A DNA stretch of 13,058 bases from Bacteroidaceae bacterium (GTDB lineage: Bacteria; Bacteroidota; Bacteroidia; Bacteroidales; Bacteroidaceae): NCBI GenBank assembly GCA_028709135.1, contig JAQVXN010000023.1, forward strand, positions 1 to 13,058. Direction: 5' to 3'. The notes beneath the pieces are model-generated. The model was not told the DNA's origin and did no database searches. It was given only the letters and a program-made list of their open reading frames with translations. Every line of letters starts with the position of its first letter. Position 1 is the first letter of the stretch. The position numbers were made by a program, and so were the translations under genes. Positions 7,165-13,058 of this stretch are shown here, one piece after another.

Positions 7165-8037
7165 ATGAAAAAATATTTTGAACCTTCAGAACTCATTATT
7201 AATCCAGATGGATCTGTTTTTCATCTCCATCTTCATCCAGATCAATTAGCTGAAAAAATCATTCTTATGGGCGATCCGGAACGTGTGAATCAGGTTGCAG
7301 CTCATTTTGATGCTCGTCAATGTGAAGTACAGAATCGTGAGTTTCATGCCATTACAGGAACCTATAATGGTAAGCACCTTACGGCCCTATCTACAGGTAT
7401 TGGCTGCGACAACATCGACATTGTTATGAATGAACTCGATGCTTTGGCTAATATTGATTTTGATACCCGTGAAATTAAATCCACATTAAAATCACTTGAA
7501 ATCGTACGTGTAGGAACTTGCGGTGGATTACAGGAAAACACTCCTTTAGGTACATTCATAGCCAGTCAAAAAAGTATCGGCTTCGATGGCCTACTTAATT
7601 TTTATCAAGGGCGTAACGAAGTGTGTGACCTTGACTTGGAGAAGGATTTTACTAACTATATGCATTGGAATCCACAACTCTGCGCCCCCTACGTAATTGA
7701 TGCTGATTCAACTCTTTTAAACCGTATCGCAGGGACCGACATGGTGCGTGGCATCACCATTTCATGCGGAGGATTTTTCGGTCCACAAGGTCGGGAACTC
7801 CGTATTCCACTCACAGATCCGGAACAAAATACAAAAGTAGAAAACTACCATTATAAGAATTTACGTATCACAAATTACGAAATGGAAAGTAGCGCAGTAG
7901 CAGGTCTTTCACGCTTGTTAGGCCATCGCGCCATGACCTGTTGCATGGTCATCGCAAACCGCCGGGCCCTCAAGGCAAATGCCAATTACAAAACAGGAAT
8001 AGAAACTCTTATCAGCGAAGTTCTTGACAGAATTTGA
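7165..8037 (+). CDS. Nucleoside phosphorylase (uridine phosphorylase-like, PNP_UDP_1 family)
   Basis: This 290-residue cytoplasmic enzyme splits a nucleoside with phosphate into a free base and (deoxy)ribose 1-phosphate, as part of nucleoside salvage. GDPERV (36-41) and STGIG (76-80) belong to the phosphate/ribose site, VGTCGG (116-121) is the core strand-loop, and TNYEMESSA (236-244) holds the ribose-binding Glu-Met-Glu. FGPQGRE (205-211) lies in the base-recognition region. It is somewhat longer than E. coli Udp (about 253 residues), and the base cannot be read reliably, so uridine is the likeliest but not certain substrate. The ATG at 7165 was preferred over an in-frame TTG at 7135 that overlaps the previous gene. 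The gene sits 16 bases after the PD40 gene and 6 before mnmE, which points to one operon. Confidence 0.88.
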   Translation: MKKYFEPSELIINPDGSVFHLHLHPDQLAEKIILMGDPERVNQVAAHFDARQCEVQNREFHAITGTYNGKHLTALSTGIGCDNIDIVMNELDALANIDFDTREIKSTLKSLEIVRVGTCGGLQENTPLGTFIASQKSIGFDGLLNFYQGRNEVCDLDLEKDFTNYMHWNPQLCAPYVIDADSTLLNRIAGTDMVRGITISCGGFFGPQGRELRIPLTDPEQNTKVENYHYKNLRITNYEMESSAVAGLSRLLGHRAMTCCMVIANRRALKANANYKTGIETLISEVLDRI

Positions 8038-8043
8038 TTGTAA

Positions 8044-9462
8044 ATGGAAAAAACTCCTCACACTAATTTTACAAATGAAGATACGATTTGTGCCATTGCA
8101 ACAGGAACAGGTGGTGCTATAGGAATTATAAGAATTTCAGGCCCAAAGGCTCTTTCTATTACTGATCACATCTTTCTTCCTCATGGTTCTCGCTCTCTTT
8201 TAGAAAGACCTACCGCTACTATTGCCTATGGATCAATCATAGATGAACGCCATCAGATTGTCGATGAGGTTTTGGTTAGTATTTTTCGTGCCCCACACTC
8301 ATATACGGGTGAAGATTCTACTGAAATATCCTGTCATAACTCTACTTATATTCTGCAAACAATTCTCAAAATCCTCACTCATAACGGTTGCCGACTTGCT
8401 GAACCGGGCGAATATTCTAAACGCGCTTTTGTTAACGGGAAAATGGATTTAAGTCAAGCTGAAAGCGTTGCCGACTTGATTGCATCAACTTCAGCAGCAG
8501 CACATAAACTAGCTATGAATCAAATGAGAGGCGGTTTTAGTAAGCTTTTAAAGCAACTACGAGATCAACTTCTACATATTGCCTCTCTTATGGAATTGGA
8601 ACTGGATTTTAGTGATCACGAAGATTTGGAATTTGCAGATCGTACAGAACTCTCTCACCTTCTTACTGAAATTGAAGACAAAATTCGTCATCTTGCATCA
8701 TCATTTCAAGCAGGCAACGCAATTAAAGAAGGCATTCCCGTCGCCATTGTCGGACAGACAAATGTAGGTAAATCAACTCTTCTTAATGCTCTTCTAGGCG
8801 AAGATAAGGCCATCGTTAGCTCCATCAATGGTACCACACGCGACGTTATAGAAGACACCATTACTTTGGACGGACTCATGTTTCGCTTCATTGACACGGC
8901 AGGAATCCGACAAACCAATAACGAAATAGAGCAACTGGGCATACAAAAAACGTTTCAAAAAATTGAACAAGCCACGATCGTTCTATGGTTAGTTGATGCA
9001 GGACGTCTAACAGAAACCATGCAAGAAATCCGAGACCGTTCAACAGCTTTGAAAGATAAAAATACGCTTCTCATCATAAATAAGTGCGACCTACTCAATG
9101 ACACTTTACAAAAAGAAATATCCCTAGAAATTAAATCACTACCATATTCCTCCATTTTTATTTCCGCGCGTACCGGTAACAATCTTGATTTATTACGTCA
9201 TCAACTTGTGACAATGACTCACATCCCTGAAAATATAGAACAAGAAGATGTAATTGTTAGTAATCAGCGACATTATGAAGCACTCTGCAAGGCACTGGAA
9301 AGCATTTTGCGTATCCGTCGTGGAATGGAAGCAGGAAATCCCACAGACATCCTTACAGAAGATTTACGTGATTGCATCTATCATCTCAGCGACATTGTTG
9401 GGGAAGTAACTTCCTCTGACGTTCTCCAGAATATCTTCTCCCACTTCTGCATCGGCAAGTAG
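8044..9462 (+). CDS. mnmE: tRNA uridine-5-carboxymethylaminomethyl(34) synthesis GTPase MnmE
   Basis: This is a full-length MnmE of 472 residues. With MnmG it modifies the wobble uridine (U34) of tRNAs reading split codon boxes, using a tetrahydrofolate-derived one-carbon unit. Residues 1 to about 125 are the folate-binding TrmE N domain (DTICAIATGTGGAIGIIRISG at the front, APHSYTGED at 83-91). A helical domain holds an inserted G domain with P-loop GQTNVGKS (237-244), K-loop NGTTRD (262-267), DTAG (284-287) and NKCD (346-349). The protein ends in FCIGK (468-472) with the conserved cysteine C469. All key residues are intact. It starts 6 bases after the phosphorylase stop and has no promoter of its own. 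Past its stop, AATTTAT (9467-9473) and ATAAATT (9479-9485) form a weak AT-only stem that may or may not end transcription. Confidence 0.97.
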   Translation: MEKTPHTNFTNEDTICAIATGTGGAIGIIRISGPKALSITDHIFLPHGSRSLLERPTATIAYGSIIDERHQIVDEVLVSIFRAPHSYTGEDSTEISCHNSTYILQTILKILTHNGCRLAEPGEYSKRAFVNGKMDLSQAESVADLIASTSAAAHKLAMNQMRGGFSKLLKQLRDQLLHIASLMELELDFSDHEDLEFADRTELSHLLTEIEDKIRHLASSFQAGNAIKEGIPVAIVGQTNVGKSTLLNALLGEDKAIVSSINGTTRDVIEDTITLDGLMFRFIDTAGIRQTNNEIEQLGIQKTFQKIEQATIVLWLVDAGRLTETMQEIRDRSTALKDKNTLLIINKCDLLNDTLQKEISLEIKSLPYSSIFISARTGNNLDLLRHQLVTMTHIPENIEQEDVIVSNQRHYEALCKALESILRIRRGMEAGNPTDILTEDLRDCIYHLSDIVGEVTSSDVLQNIFSHFCIGK

Positions 9463-10075
9463 GTATAATTTATTGATTATAAATTGTTTATATAATCATA
9501 TAACACAGATTATTATCCACAAATCAGTTAAGTATTTTCTCTTGCTTTCGTTTGCTATCAGTATTTTCCGTGTATTTGCTCTTCTTTAACCATATTTTGT
9601 CCCACATTTGTTCTCCAAGGACCAAGACGAGGACAAATTCTTGTACCTCAGATTAATCTGACTGTTTACTCCTGTCAAATCGGGCAAAATCATGGGCAAA
9701 TATCATTTTATGAAGTAGTTTGGAATATTTATCTGCGTTTGCGGATAAATACTATAACATTGGAATACAATGGTATATAATAAACATATACTATTGATAA
9801 AGTTCTAACAGATGACATTTTGGTTAGAATGCCCTAAAAGTCATTGTCATGTTCTCACTATAAAGAAGTCCATTAATGACACAATCCATGATATATAATA
9901 AATATGGTTCATCAGACTTTTGAAATGACAATTCACTCGCCACAAAGTGGCAACATGTATCAGTGTGTCGCTACGTTCTGCCGTGCTACAAGCTTATATG
10001 GATTTCGGTCCGCACGTTTTTAAGTTAAACTTGATTTTTCTCTTATCAGAATACCTGCTTTCAAGAAATAATATG
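9463..10075. other. Non-coding stretch between mnmE and the ATPase gene
   Basis: No gene was recognised in these 613 AT-rich bases. A 62-codon frame beginning at 9947 runs across the ATPase promoter and is not credible. Structure seen: the AT stem at 9467-9485, a strong hairpin at 9726-9751 (listed separately), an 11-base direct repeat TATATAATAAA at 9774-9784 and 9892-9902, an inverted pair ATTGTCAT (9843-9850) with ATGACAAT (9925-9932), and GCCAC-AAA-GTGGC at 9939-9951. It marks the change from the housekeeping operon to accessory DNA. Confidence 0.55.
9726..9751. repeat. Strong 11-bp hairpin with GTTT loop
   Basis: Bases 9726-9736 (core ATTTATCTGC at 9727-9736) pair with 9741-9751 (core GCGGATAAAT at 9741-9750) over a four-base loop GTTT. 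All eleven positions pair and only one is a G-T wobble. It lies 264 bases after mnmE and lacks a U-tract on either strand, so it is not a standard terminator. It could be a protein-binding palindrome or part of an RNA. Confidence 0.6.
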
Positions 10076-10083
10076 TATTTTTG
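10076..10083 (+). promoter_or_regulatory. -7 element for the ATPase gene
   Basis: TATTTTTG is an exact TAnnTTTG match. It sits in a 14-base string, AATATGTATTTTTG (10070-10083), that is identical to the promoter region of the NfnAB-like gene (2530-2543). The start codon is 42 bases downstream. The -33 region holds only a weak TTTC. Confidence 0.55.
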
Positions 10084-10101
10084 TGGCAGGAATCCGTGTA
10101 A

Positions 10102-10125
10102 ATCCACAAAAAAGATCCACAAAAA
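10102..10125 (+). repeat. Tandem ATCCACAAAAA in the ATPase leader
   Basis: ATCCACAAAAA occurs at 10102-10112 and 10115-10125, a 13-base period. The second copy runs into the ATG. There is no G-rich Shine-Dalgarno sequence; A-rich leaders are normal in Bacteroidota. The repeat may be accidental. Confidence 0.45.
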
Positions 10126-11375
10126 TGTTTTTTGAAAGAAAACAATATCTACAGCAGCTTATAACTGCAGAAGACAATGGAATGATAAAGATAATCACAG
10201 GCATCAGACGTTGTGGTAAATCTTTCTTACTATTCAACATATACAAGCCGAACCTCCTATCTCGAGGGATACCAGTAAATCATATCATAGAAGTAAATCT
10301 GGAAGACAGACGTTGCAAGAAACTTCGTGATCCTGATACACTCCTCGAATATATCGACTCACAGATAAAAGACTCGGAGAGATATTTCATTCTATTGGAT
10401 GAGATTCAGTTGGTTCCCGAGTTCGAGGATGTTCTGAATTCATATCTGCATATTGGAAATGTTAATATATATGTTACGGGGTCTAATGCAAAGTTTCTGT
10501 CAAAGGATGTTATTACTGAGTTTCGTGGACGCGGGTGTGAAATCCGAATTCGTCCATTGAGCTTTGCTGAATACTATGAAAAAGTTGGAGGAGATAAACA
10601 AGAAACCCTAGAGAATTATTATCTATATGGAGGGCTTCCTGCGGTAGTTCAATTAGAAAAACCTGAGGATAAACAGAACTATTTGAAAGAAATCTTTGAA
10701 ACTGTTTATCTCAAAGATGTGCTGCAGCGCAACCACCTTAGAAATGCCGATGGCATGAGCGAACTGATAAAGATTCTTGCATCCTCTATGGGTAGTAGTA
10801 TAAATGTGCAGAGAATTTCTAACACTTTTAAATCTGTGAGTAAAGTTGATATTGGAGCCAACACTATCAATCGATATTTGGGACATCTGCAGGATTCATT
10901 CATCATCAGTGAGGCACTGCGTTATGACATAAAAGGTAGGAAATACATAGGAACTGAGACCAAGTACTACTTTGAAGATCCAGGCATCCGAAATGCAGTT
11001 GTAGGATTCCGTCAAATTGAGTACAACCATACCATGGAAAATGTAATATACAACGAATTATGCCGCATGGGATATAGTGTTGATATTGGCATGGTAGAGA
11101 CTTTTGATAATAATGCCGAAGGTAAAACCATCAGAAAGAATTTAGAGATTGACTTCGTTGTGAACCGACATGATCAACGAGTGTATATCCAATCAGCCTA
11201 TCGTATGCCGAACGAAGAAAAGAGAAATCAGGAACTGGCATCTTTCAGAAACGTAGCAGATGGATTCCGCAAAATCCTTATCGCGGGAGATCGGTATATC
11301 ACTCATTACAACGAAGAAGGTATTCTTGTGATGAGTCTCTATGATTTTTTACTGAAAGGTATTATTGATAATTAG
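10125..11375 (+). CDS. AAA+ ATPase with C-terminal DUF4143 domain
   Basis: This is a 416-residue cytoplasmic protein. The N-terminal ATPase has Walker A GIRRCGKS (26-33), Walker B FILLDEIQ (88-95) and a sensor-like VTGSNAKFLS (117-126), followed by RGRGCEIRIRPLSFAEY, which is diagnostic of the family. The DUF4143 part (about 190-400) has a winged-helix-like middle and ends in a PD-(D/E)XK-like fold. In that fold LEIDFVV (340-346) supplies the acidic pair, while the next motif is YIQSAYR, without the Glu-Xaa-Lys of active nucleases, so cleavage is doubtful. The family is abundant in Bacteroidota and archaea and its role is not established. The ATG at 10125 was chosen over the TTG at 10083 because that TTG is part of the -7 element. 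Its TAG stop coincides with the left edge of the downstream IS remnant. The C-terminus still ends in a normal-looking LYDFLL helix, so little if anything is missing. Confidence 0.85.
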   Translation: MFFERKQYLQQLITAEDNGMIKIITGIRRCGKSFLLFNIYKPNLLSRGIPVNHIIEVNLEDRRCKKLRDPDTLLEYIDSQIKDSERYFILLDEIQLVPEFEDVLNSYLHIGNVNIYVTGSNAKFLSKDVITEFRGRGCEIRIRPLSFAEYYEKVGGDKQETLENYYLYGGLPAVVQLEKPEDKQNYLKEIFETVYLKDVLQRNHLRNADGMSELIKILASSMGSSINVQRISNTFKSVSKVDIGANTINRYLGHLQDSFIISEALRYDIKGRKYIGTETKYYFEDPGIRNAVVGFRQIEYNHTMENVIYNELCRMGYSVDIGMVETFDNNAEGKTIRKNLEIDFVVNRHDQRVYIQSAYRMPNEEKRNQELASFRNVADGFRKILIAGDRYITHYNEEGILVMSLYDFLLKGIIDN

Positions 11376-11381
11376 GGTCTG

Positions 11382-12254
11382 CTAATTTATTTGCAGTGTA
11401 GTTATGTAGTAAATTGGGGAATGTTGTGGAAAGATGTTGATTCTGTCAAATTTTGTCTTTTTGAGATCCGTCAGAGCTGAATTTTGAAAAAAGAGACGAA
11501 GAAATTCCCTGTGGAACTTCATTACGTTCTTTGCAAAAAAACAGGCTCCAATCCAAGTGTCGGCAGTGTCAGGTAGCTTGGCTCGTATATTATTCGCTCG
11601 ATAGACTCTCTTTGAGGTTCCGAATGTAGCTTCAATCTCATTGCGCTCTCCAAGAGCTCTTTTCTTGTCTTGTGCGTTCTTGTCATTTTCCTCTTTAGAG
11701 GGTCTTCCCAATGGATGATTGAAACATTCTATATGATGTTCTTTGAGATAATTGCGATTTTCCCGTCCCAGATACAGCTTGTCTGCCTGAACCTCGGATG
11801 GCAGCATATCGAAGCGCTTTTGGTATAGTTCTATCTGTGCGATAAGGTCAACGGACTCATTGTAGGCATCCCAGCTAAAGTGGTCAACGTAAGTGTAGCC
11901 CTTTACGATGCTTGCTCCTATCTTCGCTCCAAATTCCACCTTTGCCTTGGCCTTGCCCCGAACAATTGGACGGAGATGCGGCTGATAGATGCTGATGATA
12001 CGATCGGCACAAGTCCTGAGGCCTTTCTCGAACATCATCTTCTGCTGATCGAACATTTTGAAAGCTGCCTGCAGACATTTATAATCATGCCGACTGAAAC
12101 ACTCTAGAAAACTTGTGGAATGCCTCCCCATAAAGTCAAGAAATGTTTGAAAATCTGCTTGAAGACAACGTATTTGTATCAATTTGGTTTTCTCTATGAG
12201 TTTCTTGCTTTTGCGTTTCTTCTTTGTCAGTACAATAAAAGCTGCCCTTGCCAT
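11382..12254 (-). pseudogene. IS5-type DDE transposase, N-terminally truncated
   Basis: This 290-codon frame matches the C-terminal part of IS5-type transposases common in Bacteroidota. YRTMARAAF at the front corresponds to the family's PRTYRxxARxxYL block. It continues with DRIISIYQPHLRPIVRGKAK, VEFGAKIGASIVKGYTYVDH, SWDAYNES, QADKLYLGRENRNYLKE, PLGRPSKE, and the final catalytic region ERNEIEATFGTSKRVY. The family's N-terminal half (zinc/helix-turn-helix region and first catalytic Asp) is absent. The frame stays open upstream to about 12343, but those codons are out-of-frame IS1380-like sequence. The ATG at 12254 is therefore probably not a true start, and the product would be inactive. The C-terminus (SPIYYITTLQIN) runs into the left IS end. 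Confidence 0.75.
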
Positions 12255-12322
12255 GGTTCGGTAACGTAAAAAATACCGCCGAAAGGCATGATGCTCTCGG
12301 ATTTTATTGATACTTTTGTCAT
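12227..12322 (-). pseudogene. IS1380-like transposase N-terminal fragment
   Basis: Starting at the ATG at 12322, 39 bases inside the right IS end, the frame reads MTKVSIKSESIMPFGGIF followed by YVTEPW, then loses similarity and stops after 31 codons. An N-terminus of the form MxKVxIKxExIxPFGGIF is what I know from IS1380-family transposases of Bacteroides (about 430 residues). Only about 22-24 codons are native, then the frame crosses into the IS5-type gene. The junction is near 12247-12265. The family call is from memory of the motif and is moderate. Confidence 0.5.
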
Positions 12323-12474
12323 GCTGTGTTATTGTTTGCTTGTTTTAAATTGCAACACTAAGGTAAGTGAACTAATCGACATAGCAAATCTGTGGACAAC
12401 TTATTGTTTGCCAGGTACTTATAAAGATAGTTAATTATAAACGTTCGGAGCTAAGGATAAGATACAATCTAAGT

Positions 12475-13058
12475 ATGGAACATTTTAATATTAAACGATT
12501 AATTTGCTATAGTGATGTCTTCAATAAAGACATTAAGACGGTTAATCGTGTAGAACTTGTGCAAAGTATCCCAACTTTTTCAGCTGTATCATGGGTTGCT
12601 TACATACTTGTCCAGCGTCAATTTCTTCGTATAGATCAAGGTGAAATTGATATATTAGCTCCACTTTTGTTTAAGTTAGATAAAAATACTTGTGATCTCG
12701 TTGTCAACTACTTACAACGTTATGATCATTCTTAGATCATTTTGTTTGACGAGTATACTCTGGTTGCTGTAATTGATTTCCTTTTGGATAACAACAATTT
12801 TGGATATAATAAAGATCATCAACTGACTAAAATGGACTTTGGTAATCTATTCAAAATCATTCTTTGCTTTAACGAAGAACATGCATTAAACGCTTCTCAT
12901 ATGCAAGAATTGAAAGGGTTAGATGAAATGATACGTTATTATCTTCCAATTCAGATGAAACTGAATAATGTAATATTTCCCGATGATTTTAGAGTTGACA
13001 TCATTAAGTTTTGTATGTTTGTAGAATTTTGCAAAGGAAATAAGGAATTCAATGCATT
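12475..13058 (+). pseudogene. Unrecognised gene with an in-frame TAG at codon 87, running off the right edge
   Basis: The ATG at 12475 opens 86 codons (starting MEHFNIKRLICYSDVFNKDI) and meets TAG at 12733-12735. In the same frame the following 107 codons to the window end are all sense codons. They begin IILFDEYTLVAVIDFLLDNN and continue through FGNLFKIILCFNEEHALN and FPDDFRVDIIKFCMFVEF. Composition and hydrophobic pattern are alike on both sides, so it reads as one protein of at least 193 residues interrupted by one nonsense codon. It looks soluble and mostly helical, rich in I/L/F/N/D, with no signal peptide or clear membrane span. I do not recognise the family. It is 113 bases past the IS remnant, and no good TAnnTTTG promoter precedes it. 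Alternatives are a true pseudogene, a sequencing error, stop-codon readthrough, or a short 86-residue gene followed by another. Confidence 0.6.

Larger units (their letters stand above)
11372..12361 (-). mobile_element. 990 bp insertion-sequence remnant, apparently chimeric
   Basis: The left end reads TTAGGGTCTGCTAATTTA from 11372. The right end, read inward on the minus strand from 12361, is TTAGTGTTGCAATTTA. They match except for one substitution and two single-base gaps. No exact target duplication is visible (TTAG on the left, CTAA on the right as read on the plus strand). Inside, the right end carries an IS1380-like transposase start and the remainder carries the C-terminal part of an IS5-type DDE transposase in another frame. 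The gapped end match and two transposase types suggest two elements fused by deletion, not one intact IS. At under 1 kb it is shorter than an intact member of either family would be. Confidence 0.6.

Noticed and set aside
9467..9485. AATTTAT/ATAAATT stem as terminator of mnmE
   Set aside because: It has only A-T pairs and no U-run; such stems are frequent by chance in this composition, so it is mentioned but not called.

Overview
The window comes from a member of the Bacteroidota, most likely the order Bacteroidales. Evidence: the low-GC coding style; TAnnTTTG-type -7 promoter elements in front of several genes (positions 406-413 and 1231-1238 on the minus strand, 2536-2543, 5696-5703 and 10076-10083 on the plus strand); a fused NfnA/NfnB-type flavoprotein of the form common in this group; a secreted PD40 propeller protein; and Bacteroides-type insertion-sequence remnants. 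I do not try to name a genus.

Left part (1-1238, minus strand): the first 125 codons of a PyrK-type electron-transfer subunit run off the left edge, followed by a stand-alone Frm2-like nitroreductase. A 1.3 kb stretch (1239-2507) then has no convincing gene. It is unusually dense in inverted repeats, with a triple GTGGCACT direct repeat and a 15-base CACGTG-containing palindrome.

Central part (2508-9462, plus strand): a housekeeping cluster. It holds a 762-residue single-chain NfnA+NfnB/SudBA-type enzyme (ferredoxin/NADPH/NADH electron transfer), a compact TtcA-like tRNA thiolase, a secreted PD40/coiled-coil protein, a nucleoside phosphorylase and MnmE. The last three are separated by only 16 and 6 bases and probably form one transcript. 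Two of the genes, ttcA-like and mnmE, modify the anticodon loop of tRNA (C32 and U34).

Right part (9463-13058): accessory-looking DNA. A 0.6 kb non-coding stretch contains a strong 11-bp hairpin. It is followed by an orphan DUF4143-type AAA+ ATPase with its own promoter. The stop codon of that ATPase lies inside the left end of a 990 bp insertion-sequence remnant. The remnant looks chimeric: an IS1380-like transposase start at its right end is joined, in a different frame, to the C-terminal part of an IS5-type DDE transposase. Beyond it lies an unrecognised gene with an in-frame TAG at codon 87, after which the same frame stays open to the window edge (107 sense codons).

I found no clear new multi-gene system. 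The most interesting items are the interrupted right-edge gene, the chimeric IS and its boundary with the ATPase gene, and the structured non-coding stretch at 1380-2000.
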